Assembly: GCA_028572035.1 (NCBI GenBank)
Contig: JAPVWE010000091.1
Location: forward strand, 1 to 5,792
Source of the DNA: Desulfobacteraceae bacterium
GTDB lineage: Bacteria; Desulfobacterota; DSM-4660; Desulfatiglandales; B25-G16
Length of the DNA: 5,792 nucleotides
Reading direction: 5' to 3'
Every line of letters begins with the position of its first letter. The first letter of the stretch is position 1. Below the pieces are notes generated by a model, which was not told where the DNA came from, did not search any database, and saw only the letters and a program-made list of their open reading frames with translations. Below are positions 1 through 5,688 of the stretch, piece after piece. The translations under genes and the position numbers were made by a program.

Positions 1-139
1 TGGAACAGGGCCAGTGAAGGGATTTGCTGTGACCCTGAGTATGGGTATTATTGCCAGCCTTTTCACAGCTCTCTTTGTCACCAGGGTAATCTTTGACTAT
101 CTCATTATCGAACGTGGTATGAAGAAGATAAGTATTTAA
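1..139 (+). CDS. secD: SecD C-terminal end (partial, 5' end outside window)
   Basis: These are the last 45 codons of protein translocase subunit SecD, read from base 2 to a TAA at 137-139. The peptide begins GTGPVKGFAVTLSMGI and continues through ASLFTALFVTR. This matches the conserved last part of SecD: the GxGPVKGFAVTL loop, the final transmembrane helix, and the FTAxFVTR segment. SecD is an inner-membrane partner of SecYEG that, with SecF, uses the proton gradient to pull translocating proteins to the periplasmic side. The short basic tail ends in RGMKKISI. The secF gene downstream supports the call. The last 32 bases recur imperfectly at 322-353, just before secF. The rest of the gene lies upstream of the window. 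Confidence 0.95.
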   Translation, partial: GTGPVKGFAVTLSMGIIASLFTALFVTRVIFDYLIIERGMKKISI

Positions 140-177
140 TTGTGCTTGTTGGATTTGCGATGTGCCATGTGAGATAT

Positions 178-212
178 GGATTTAGGAATTTAGGGATTGA
201 GGAATTGAATTT
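178..212 (+). repeat. AT/G-rich short periodic stretch
   Basis: The bases read as loose variants of an 8-base word: GATTTAG, GAATTTAG, GGATTGAG, GAATTGAA. It leads directly into the 9/10-base array that follows and shares the TTTAG core. It is degenerate, so it may be an eroded simple-sequence tract rather than a functional element. Confidence 0.5.
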
Positions 213-320
213 TAGCTCACTTTAGGCACTTTAGTTCACTTTAGGCACTTGTAACTTTAGTCACTTTAGTCACTTGAAACTTTAGGCACTTTAGCTCACT
301 TTGGCTCACTTTAGGCACTT
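211..320 (+). repeat. Degenerate 9/10-base tandem repeat array (TTTAGNNCAC)
   Basis: The array can be written as consecutive units: TTTAGCTCAC, TTTAGGCAC, TTTAGTTCAC, TTTAGGCAC, then TTGTAAC, then two copies of TTTAGTCAC, then TTGAAAC, then TTTAGGCAC, TTTAGCTCAC, TTTGGCTCAC, TTTAGGCAC and a final TT. Units of 9 and 10 bases often alternate, giving a longer repeat near 19 bases. Two 7-base spacers bracket the central pair. All units run in the same direction and no unique spacers are present, so this is not a CRISPR. Function unknown. Confidence 0.85.
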
Positions 321-321
321 A

Positions 322-353
322 ATCGAATGGGGTATGAATAAGACAAGTATTTA
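322..353 (+). repeat. Imperfect second copy of the secD 3' end
   Basis: Bases 322-353 match 107-138, the end of secD through the first two bases of its stop codon, at 28 of 32 positions without gaps. Read in the matching frame, this copy gives IEWGMNKTSI then TAG, against IERGMKKISI then TAA in secD. The two copies are 215 bases apart and flank the repeat array. The second copy sits just before the secF ribosome binding site and is not translated as part of secD today. Confidence 0.85.
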
Positions 354-356
354 GTA

Positions 357-364
357 GAGAGGGG
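357..364 (+). promoter_or_regulatory. secF ribosome binding site
   Basis: GAGAGGGG lies three bases before the ATG at 368. The AGAGG core at 358-362 has a five-base spacing. It is purine-rich and close to a Shine-Dalgarno sequence, which supports the ATG as the secF start. Confidence 0.65.
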
Positions 365-367
365 AAC

Positions 368-1447
368 ATGGAATTTATAAGGCCAGGTATTAATATTGAC
401 TTCATTGGGCGGCGAAAGACGGCCTATCTCCTATCTGCCGCTTTTATACTACTGACTCTCCTTTTGTTACTATTTCGGGGCGGACTTAATCTTGGTGTGG
501 ATTTTGCGAGCGGTATACTCATCCAGGTGCGGTTCAGCCATCCAACAACACCAGGTGAGATCAGGGAGGCCTTAAGATCCATTGCTATGGAAGATAGTCT
601 TATCCAGGCGTTCGGACAAAAGGGAGAGTTTGAATATCTGATAAGGGTTAGTGAAAGCGATATCGAGCTCAGCGGCCTATCTAATAGGGTCAAGAAATCT
701 CTAGATGGTATGTTTGGTGAAAAAAATGTGGAAGTCAGGAGGGTGGAGATGGTGGGGCCAAAGGTCGGAAAAGACTTAAGAGAAAAGGCCCTTTTTGCTA
801 TCTTTTATGCACTCCTTTTTATGGTCATATATATATCCGGCAGGTTTGAATATAAGTGGACAATGAGTATCGTTATGGCAGCCTCCCTTGCCTTTGGAGT
901 CTATATAATCTCGGAGCTGGGAATGAGCATCATCTGGCTCATTGCTGTTGCCCTCCTCATTACTATCGGCCTATGCTGGTTCCTGCGTTTAGAATACGCC
1001 CTTGGTGCCATTATTGCCCTGTTTCATGATATAATCATAACAATAGGGGCCTTTGCCCTTACTAATCGGGAAGTAACATTACCGGTTGTAGCCGCCCTCC
1101 TGACAATAGTTGGCTACTCCCTGAATGATACAATTGTTGTTTTTGATAGGATCAGGGAAAATTACAGACGTTACCGGAGTCGCGATTTTGCAGAGGTGAT
1201 AAATCAGAGTATTAATGAGACCCTCAGTCGAACCCTGCTTACATCAGCAACTACCCTTATTGTTGTTGTATGCCTTTTTATCATAGGTGGTGGTGTTATC
1301 CATGATTTTGCCTTTGCCCTCTTAGTTGGTATAGTGGTTGGTACCTATTCTTCTATCTACGTAGCAAGTCCTGCCCTTCTGATCTGGAGAGGCCAACTGT
1401 GGGAAGGAGGTGCCGGTCTGAGTGGGAGGCGAGGGAAAGGAAGCTAG
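368..1447 (+). CDS. secF: Protein translocase subunit SecF with an extra membrane hairpin
   Basis: SecF is the inner-membrane partner of SecD in the SecDF complex that drives late, proton-powered steps of Sec export. Visible features are a first membrane helix (about residues 19-36), GVDFASG at 44-49 (family form near GxDFxGG), a periplasmic P1-type domain (about 37-140), VGPKVGKDLREKA (129-141), LEYALGAIIALFHD (208-221), VGYSLNDTIVVFDRIREN (248-265) and the SINETLSRTLLTS segment (281-293). At 359 residues it is longer than the roughly 300 usual for the family. Much of the excess lies between RFEYK (159-163) and RLEYA (207-211), where two additional hydrophobic stretches (about 165-181 and 187-206) appear. 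Adding two helices keeps the downstream topology. The ATG has a purine-rich ribosome binding site. The stop is followed without a gap by the TPR gene. Confidence 0.97.
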   Translation: MEFIRPGINIDFIGRRKTAYLLSAAFILLTLLLLLFRGGLNLGVDFASGILIQVRFSHPTTPGEIREALRSIAMEDSLIQAFGQKGEFEYLIRVSESDIELSGLSNRVKKSLDGMFGEKNVEVRRVEMVGPKVGKDLREKALFAIFYALLFMVIYISGRFEYKWTMSIVMAASLAFGVYIISELGMSIIWLIAVALLITIGLCWFLRLEYALGAIIALFHDIIITIGAFALTNREVTLPVVAALLTIVGYSLNDTIVVFDRIRENYRRYRSRDFAEVINQSINETLSRTLLTSATTLIVVVCLFIIGGGVIHDFAFALLVGIVVGTYSSIYVASPALLIWRGQLWEGGAGLSGRRGKGS

Positions 1448-3286
1448 TTGTTCAAAGAGGAAACCCGACACGGGAAAAAGAGACGAAAGATAAGGACTAT
1501 CTACTTATTGGCATGTCTCTTCTTATCTGGACTTCTTTATCTTTACATTGGTGGCCTTGGCAGCAACTATTTCAAGGTATCAATGAAGAGGCTACTTGAT
1601 CCAATCCCCGTATTTAACCACATAATAATTGAGCACAATGGGACTAACAAAAGCCTCACTGCCGACCAGACTCTCCACACTCATCCCCATGACCGCCTTA
1701 AGATTGTGAAGATAGCTACATCAGTCTTCCTTAATAGGGGAATAAGGCTCTTTTCTGAGGGTTTTGATGTTAATGCCCTTTACGAGGAGATGGTCATATC
1801 AAAACTCCTTCCTGGCCAGGATATCTTTCACCACTATACCTACACGATAAGGATCAAGCACAGGAATGATTATATCGGCAAGATAGGTCTGGTAGTCTCT
1901 CCTATGCTAGAGGATTGGTTAGAAAGAGCAAACAGGATAATAGACCCTGAGAAAAGATTGGTCTTTTTGAATATGGCCATAACAGAGGAAGGGGATAATC
2001 TTCGGCTTAAGATCAGATTGGCAGATGAATATCTGGCCCTTAAGAAGTGGAAAGAGGGAGCTCATATCATCGAGGATATCATTAAAGAAAAACAAGATTT
2101 GGACTTTATGAAAAAACTTGTTGATGTCTATGAAAAGCTCCGGCAATCCAGTAAGGTCATCGCTACCTTAAAGAGAATTCTTATACAAACCCCTAAAGAT
2201 CTGGAGCTCAGGCTTCGCCTCGCAGGGCTTCTCGAAAAACAGGGCAGATTACAAGAAGCTATAAAAGAATATACTGTTATTCTTCCAAGATTATCAAGGG
2301 ACGAAAAGACAGTAGCCATGAAGAACATAGGGTATCTGTCATTTCAGTCCGGTCAGAAAAAAAAGGCCCTCTCCTGGTATCTTAAGGCTGCCAAATATGA
2401 CAGAAAAGATCCAAACCTCTATTACAATATAGGATCAATATACGAGGAGCTGAAAAGACATGAGTTGGCCGAAAACTACCTGCGTTTGGCACTTGACTTA
2501 AGAAAGGATGATATAGAAGGCAGGTTAAGGATTGGTCAATCTTTGTCTAAAAAGGGTAGACTAAAAGAGGCCAAAACGTATGTAGAGGAGATCCTTAAAA
2601 GAGATCCTAAACATCTAGAGGCCCTCATACTTTTGGCCACCATAGCAGAAAAACAAGGTGATAAGAAGGCCTTAGAGAACATCTATAAGAAGATTTTGTC
2701 TCATGACCCGAAGAATCCAGCTATCCTTTTTAATCTTGGGGTACTGGAGACAGAGAAAGGAAATCTGAAAAAGGGTATCAGTTACCTTGAGAGATTGGTA
2801 AAGATTGACCCTAAAGATATACAGGCCAGAGAAGCCCTCTTTGATATCTATCAGAGGCAGAAAATGGGCAAACTTGCCTTCAATCAAGCAGTGGTGTTGA
2901 TCAAACTTGCACCAAAAAAGATTTCCTACTATAAATATATCTTTAAGTATCTTACGGACCAGTCTGAATTTGAACAATCGGCTAAATACATGCTTGAGGG
3001 TGTAAAGGCAAATCCAAAAGATTTCCAGTTGCGACAATATCTAATTCTGGCCTACCTTAATTTGAAGAAAAATGAGTTAGCAGTAAAAGAGATGAAAAAA
3101 GCCCTCAAATTGAGACCAGATGATACTGCTCTTCTCCACCAGTTAGCTGAGATAAAGGAAGAGGCAGGTGATCTGAATGAGGCCTTACTGTCGTATAAAA
3201 AGATCCTTGATATTTCTCCAGGCGACGAAAAGGCAGAAGAGGCATATCTCAGGCTAAGGCTTAGACTATTGCATAAAGGAAAATAG
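1448..3286 (+). CDS. Membrane-anchored TPR protein, 12 tandem repeats, in the secDF operon
   Basis: This is a 612-residue protein of unassigned specific function. The start is TTG, directly after the secF TAG, with AAGGAAG at 1437-1443 as ribosome binding site, so translation is probably coupled to secF. The N-terminus is basic (KKRRK, 10-14), then has one hydrophobic helix (about 17-36). This predicts a short cytoplasmic tail and a periplasmic body. Residues about 42-165 form a non-TPR domain with beta-like stretches that I do not recognise. From 183 to 592 there are twelve consecutive TPR units, all 34 residues except one of 36 (285-320), most ending in DPK, NPK or similar, followed by a charged capping helix. 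TPR solenoids bind proteins or peptides. A role near the translocon, as for the TPR protein YfgM in E. coli, is possible but inferred from position and topology only. Confidence 0.88.
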   Translation: MFKEETRHGKKRRKIRTIYLLACLFLSGLLYLYIGGLGSNYFKVSMKRLLDPIPVFNHIIIEHNGTNKSLTADQTLHTHPHDRLKIVKIATSVFLNRGIRLFSEGFDVNALYEEMVISKLLPGQDIFHHYTYTIRIKHRNDYIGKIGLVVSPMLEDWLERANRIIDPEKRLVFLNMAITEEGDNLRLKIRLADEYLALKKWKEGAHIIEDIIKEKQDLDFMKKLVDVYEKLRQSSKVIATLKRILIQTPKDLELRLRLAGLLEKQGRLQEAIKEYTVILPRLSRDEKTVAMKNIGYLSFQSGQKKKALSWYLKAAKYDRKDPNLYYNIGSIYEELKRHELAENYLRLALDLRKDDIEGRLRIGQSLSKKGRLKEAKTYVEEILKRDPKHLEALILLATIAEKQGDKKALENIYKKILSHDPKNPAILFNLGVLETEKGNLKKGISYLERLVKIDPKDIQAREALFDIYQRQKMGKLAFNQAVVLIKLAPKKISYYKYIFKYLTDQSEFEQSAKYMLEGVKANPKDFQLRQYLILAYLNLKKNELAVKEMKKALKLRPDDTALLHQLAEIKEEAGDLNEALLSYKKILDISPGDEKAEEAYLRLRLRLLHKGK

Positions 3287-3400
3287 GCGCCCCAAGAAGC
3301 TTCCGTGATTTTTCGTAGGAATTCAAATCCTTCTTTACAAGGAAGGGACTTTCGGGGAAAACGTTAAGGCGGTACCCAATCTGATCGGCTAGAACGAGGC
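3287..3400. other. Convergent intergenic gap between TPR gene and CBS-ACT gene
   Basis: This 114-base region lies between two genes pointing at each other. It contains one short hairpin (3329-3346) and no reading frame worth calling. No strong stem followed by a T-run was found for either gene, so how the two converging transcripts end is unclear. Confidence 0.6.
3329..3346 (-). terminator. Weak hairpin, possible terminator of the CBS-ACT gene
   Basis: CCTTCTT and AGGAAGG can form a 7-pair stem, one pair being G-T wobble, around the 4-base loop TACA. On the minus strand the stem is followed by ATTTGAATT, an imperfect T-containing tail about 55 bases past the CBS-ACT stop codon. The stem is short and not GC-rich, so termination activity is doubtful. 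Confidence 0.3.
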
Positions 3401-4009
3401 CTATTCCATGGAGGCAGTGACCCTGTAGCCAGCCTTTCCAAGGGCATCCACGATTTTGCCAATACGGCGCTTCTTCAAGCGAAAGCAATAGATATTCTTT
3501 TTCCTGTCGGACTGTGGTAACATCCCCACGCTGATGATCTTTCCTCCATTGGAACTGATGATCCTCGAAACCTCCTCAAAAGCCTCTGGATCTTGGCCAA
3601 GCACGATATCAATCCTCGAACTGGATTTCAAGACCCCCATCAGTTCGATAAAGGCAGCCATGATGTCAGCGACGGTGATGATCCCTAAGAGCCCCTGACC
3701 TTCATCCACCACCGGAAGGCCCCCGATCTTATTATAGTAGATGACCCGTGCTGCATCATCAATCTCGGTATCCACTTTGACGGTAATGGGGTCTTTGATC
3801 ATGACATCGTCGATGCTCAGCTCCTCGATGAGAGAGGCAACAAAGACCTGGCGCATGTCCCCCTCTGTCACCAATCCGACCAATCGCCCCTCCTCGATCA
3901 CGGGAAGATGACGGATGGAATGCTTCTTCATAAGTGAAATCGCTCCTTGAATCGTCGTCTTCCGGTCGATCGTGACGAGCTCTCTTTCCATCCATTCGCC
4001 AACCTTCAT
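3401..4009 (-). CDS. CBS-pair and ACT-like domain protein (AcuB type)
   Basis: This is a 202-residue soluble protein with two CBS domains (about residues 1-60 and 64-122) and a C-terminal ACT-like region (about 131-202, from SRIDIVLGQDPEAFEEV). CBS motif 1 includes SIRHLPVIEEGRLVGLVTEGD, and CBS motif 2 includes KIGGLPVVDEGQGLLGIITVAD. TEGD (48-51) and TVAD (112-115) match the TxxD ribose-contact motif of adenosine-nucleotide-binding CBS pairs. The same architecture occurs in AcuB of Bacillus, encoded with AcuA and AcuC, which modify and demodify an acyl-CoA synthetase. I chose the ATG at 4009 over the in-frame TTG at 4024 because GAGGAG at 4022-4017 lies seven bases before the ATG and overlaps that TTG. 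It is divergent from the CoA-ligase gene. Adenylate sensing is inferred and the ligand is unknown. Confidence 0.85.
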   Translation of the reverse strand: MKVGEWMERELVTIDRKTTIQGAISLMKKHSIRHLPVIEEGRLVGLVTEGDMRQVFVASLIEELSIDDVMIKDPITVKVDTEIDDAARVIYYNKIGGLPVVDEGQGLLGIITVADIMAAFIELMGVLKSSSRIDIVLGQDPEAFEEVSRIISSNGGKIISVGMLPQSDRKKNIYCFRLKKRRIGKIVDALGKAGYRVTASME

Positions 4010-4016
4010 AGGCTTA

Positions 4017-4022
4017 CTCCTC
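4017..4022 (-). promoter_or_regulatory. Ribosome binding site that sets the CBS-ACT start
   Basis: On the minus strand GAGGAG occupies 4022-4017 and is seven bases from the ATG at 4009. It overlaps the TTG that would give a five-residue-longer protein (MRSKP added), which makes that upstream start unlikely. Confidence 0.8.
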
Positions 4023-4070
4023 AACCAGGCTCATGTGTAATGATCTTGCTAAGAATCTTTTTCTTCAATC

Positions 4071-4097
4071 ATTATGCCTAACCACATACAATGTCAA
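4071..4097 (-). promoter_or_regulatory. Candidate sigma70 promoter for the CBS-ACT gene
   Basis: On the minus strand a perfect TTGACA (4097-4092) is followed after 15 bases by CATAAT (4076-4071), five of six matches to TATAAT. The spacer is two bases shorter than ideal, which weakens the call. It lies about 60 bases before the start codon with no gene between. Confidence 0.45.
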
Positions 4098-4148
4098 CCC
4101 CAAATAGAAACCTGCTCCTATCTATGGGTCGGGTGGCCAAGCCGTTCT

Positions 4149-4173
4149 GGACAGTGACCATGTCCCTAAGGGA
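4149..4173. repeat. Two overlapping small inverted repeats, possible operator
   Basis: GGACA (4149-4153) pairs with TGTCC (4161-4165) around seven bases. Next, TCCCT (4163-4167) pairs with AGGGA (4169-4173) around a single A. They lie between the two divergent promoters, where a regulator could affect both genes. Arms of five bases occur often by chance, so this is only a candidate. Confidence 0.25.
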
Positions 4174-4224
4174 ATGAGAGGGTTTTATCAAGGGCAACTG
4201 CCTTATCTTCCGGTGCCTTTTCCA

Positions 4225-4253
4225 TTGACACACAAACGCCTTTATCCTATTCT
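4225..4253 (+). promoter_or_regulatory. Sigma70-like promoter for the CoA-ligase operon
   Basis: TTGACA at 4225-4230 is a perfect -35 box. After exactly 17 bases comes TATTCT at 4248-4253, four of six matches to TATAAT including the first TA and last T. Transcription would begin near 4260, giving a leader of about 84 bases before the ATG at 4344. Confidence 0.6.
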
Positions 4254-4326
4254 TCCATCACCTGAAAGGAAGTACTCATCACCTCCTACCTTATAAGCAG
4301 TACGAGGAGTGTCTAACTAACCTAAA

Positions 4327-4334
4327 GAGGGAGG
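4327..4334 (+). promoter_or_regulatory. Ribosome binding site of the CoA ligase
   Basis: GAGGGAGG, ending nine bases before the ATG at 4344, is a strong Shine-Dalgarno match and fixes that start. The CCTCC at 4282-4286 in the same leader could pair with its GGAGG (4330-4334). Confidence 0.75.
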
Positions 4335-4343
4335 ATTTCTGAG

Positions 4344-5687
4344 ATGCTTAAAGACCAGAGTATTTACTGGAATCCCATCCTTGAGACCCTACCCCAGGAA
4401 AAAATCCAGGCCCTCCAGCTCAAGAAGTTCAGGCGTATGGTGGAGTGGGCCTACAACAACTCCCCCTTCTACCGAAGGCGTTACAAGGAGGCAGGGCTGG
4501 AGCCAGGGGATATAAGGGGCCTTGAGGACATCGAAAAGGTACCCAAGACAGAAAAGGGGATGATGAGAGAGGTTCAGCAATATGAGCCTTTTCCCTATGG
4601 GGATATGCTGGCCGTTCCCCTTGAGCAGGTGACCGCCTTCAGACAGACAAGCGGAACTACCGGTACCCCAGTCTATCAGGCCGACACCTGGCAGGACTGG
4701 GAGTGGTGGTCAGAGTCGTGGTGCTACATCCTCTATGCCCAGGGCTACCGGGATACCGATAGGGTCTTCATCCCCTTTGGCTATAACATCTTTGTCGCCT
4801 TCTGGGCCGGTCACTATGCAGCAGAGAAACTCGGCTGTGAGGTAGTTCCCGGGGGTGTTCTGGACACCCAGGCAAGGATCCTCAAGATGCAGGAGCTCAG
4901 GTGTACTGCCTTTATGGCCACCCCTACCTATGTCCTGGGTATGGCCAATGCAGCCAGGAACAGGCTGGGGATCAACCTGGCCAAAGACCTTTCTGTCCAA
5001 AAGATCACCTGCGCTGGAGAGCCAGGGGCGAGCATTCCCACCACCAAGAGGAGGATGGAGGAGGCCTGGGGAGCCAAGGTATATGACCATATCGGGGCCA
5101 CTGAGATCGGTGCATGGAGCTATGAGTGCACTGAGCAGCCAGGGGGATTGCATGTAAATGAGGCCTTCTTCATGGTAGAGATCGAGGATCTGGAGACACG
5201 GCAGATTATCACCGAGCCCGGCAAGGAGGGTAAGATGGTCATTACCGCCCTGGACCGAATCGGAAAACCCTGCATCAGGTTCGACTCCAAGGATGTAATC
5301 CGGTGGGCTAATCATCAGTGTGACTGTGGCAGGACCTTTCGACTCATCGATGGAGGGGTAGTTGGGCGCGCCGATGACATCACCAAGGTCAAGGGAGTCC
5401 TTCTGGCCCCTACAGCCATTGAGGAGGTAGTCAGGAGTATCTCAGAGCTGGGGGATGAGTACGAGGTGATCGTCAGCAAGAAAGGTGACATAGATGACAT
5501 CGTCTTAAAGGTGGAGTTTCTCCCTGGAAAAGAAAGAGAAAAGGAGCCCATCCTCTCACGTCTGAAAGACCATTTGCGGGTGAAGACCAACCTGGGCTAC
5601 CGGATCGAGGTCCATCCCTACGGCTCCTTGTCCCGCTACGAGGTCAAGGCCAAGAGGTTCAAGGATGTGAGGAAAAAGGGAGGTTGA
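4344..5687 (+). CDS. Phenylacetate-CoA ligase family, AMP-forming acyl/aryl-CoA ligase
   Basis: This 447-residue cytoplasmic enzyme of the ANL superfamily, PaaK branch, has the usual PaaK length. It should adenylate a carboxylic acid with ATP, then form the CoA thioester, releasing AMP and pyrophosphate. Visible motifs are TSGTTGTP (102-109, phosphate loop), YDHIGATEIG (247-256, the A5-like site), ECTEQPGGLH (261-270), CDCGR (326-330), GRADDITKVKG (341-351, hinge region) and YEVKAKR near the C-terminus (432-438). K435 is the likely catalytic lysine. The Cys and His residues around 262, 270, 326 and 328 match positions that bind zinc in some relatives. The substrate is not readable from sequence: phenylacetate, benzoate-like, indoleacetate-like or other acids are all possible. 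The middle region (119-156) is rich in aromatic residues. It has its own promoter and is followed after one base by another gene. Confidence 0.9.
   Translation: MLKDQSIYWNPILETLPQEKIQALQLKKFRRMVEWAYNNSPFYRRRYKEAGLEPGDIRGLEDIEKVPKTEKGMMREVQQYEPFPYGDMLAVPLEQVTAFRQTSGTTGTPVYQADTWQDWEWWSESWCYILYAQGYRDTDRVFIPFGYNIFVAFWAGHYAAEKLGCEVVPGGVLDTQARILKMQELRCTAFMATPTYVLGMANAARNRLGINLAKDLSVQKITCAGEPGASIPTTKRRMEEAWGAKVYDHIGATEIGAWSYECTEQPGGLHVNEAFFMVEIEDLETRQIITEPGKEGKMVITALDRIGKPCIRFDSKDVIRWANHQCDCGRTFRLIDGGVVGRADDITKVKGVLLAPTAIEEVVRSISELGDEYEVIVSKKGDIDDIVLKVEFLPGKEREKEPILSRLKDHLRVKTNLGYRIEVHPYGSLSRYEVKAKRFKDVRKKGG
5678..5683 (+). promoter_or_regulatory. Ribosome binding site of the downstream gene, inside the ligase 3' end
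   Basis: GGGAGG lies five bases before the ATG at 5689 and overlaps the last codons of the CoA ligase. The position suggests translational coupling of the two genes. Confidence 0.7.
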
Positions 5688-5688
5688 T

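Larger units (their letters stand above)
140..367 (+). other. secD-secF intergenic region, non-coding
   Basis: This 228-base gap separates two genes that are normally only a few bases apart. In order it holds about 38 bases without recognisable structure, an AT/G-rich stretch with a period near 8 (178-212), a tandem array of 9/10-base units (211-320), a copy of the secD 3' end (322-353), and the secF ribosome binding site. No open reading frame of interest and no convincing sigma70 promoter or terminator was seen. SecD and secF probably still share a transcript. Confidence 0.75.
4025..4343. other. Divergent intergenic region between CBS-ACT and CoA-ligase genes
   Basis: These 319 bases hold back-to-back candidate promoters (4071-4097 minus, 4225-4253 plus), two small inverted repeats between them (4149-4173), and an 80-odd-base leader before the ligase. 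An open but start-less minus-strand frame (about 4080-4257) crosses it and is not called. No tRNA or known riboswitch was recognised. Confidence 0.65.

Noticed and set aside
211..320. CRISPR-like array
   Set aside because: Units are only 9-10 bases, adjacent or split by similar 7-base words. There are no unique spacers and no cas genes.
1399..1599. Plus-strand 66-codon frame across the secF-TPR junction
   Set aside because: It is out of frame with both real genes. Its translation is a frame-shifted reading of the secF tail and the TPR anchor.
3261..3488. Minus-strand open frame spanning the convergent gap
   Set aside because: It overlaps the well-supported CBS-ACT gene in another frame, has no ribosome binding site support and resembles no known protein.
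4022..4024. TTG as start of the CBS-ACT gene
   Set aside because: It overlaps the GAGGAG ribosome binding site serving the ATG at 4009. The five added residues show no family support.
4126..4190. tRNA-like stretch (GGGTGGCCAAGCC)
   Set aside because: There is no GTTCRA T-loop, no matching acceptor stem and no cloverleaf pairing.
4078..4260. Open minus-strand frame of about 59 codons upstream of the CBS-ACT gene
   Set aside because: It has no usable start codon near its beginning, no ribosome binding site, no recognisable protein, and it spans the promoter region.
4265..4286. Strong minus-strand GGAGG followed by ATG (ATGAGTACTTCC)
   Set aside because: The frame ends after ten codons. The resemblance arises because CCTCC occurs in the ligase leader.
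4710..5315. Long minus-strand open frame inside the CoA ligase (201 codons)
   Set aside because: It lies wholly within a gene whose conserved motifs are in the plus-strand frame. Its translation shows no domain and is an antisense shadow.
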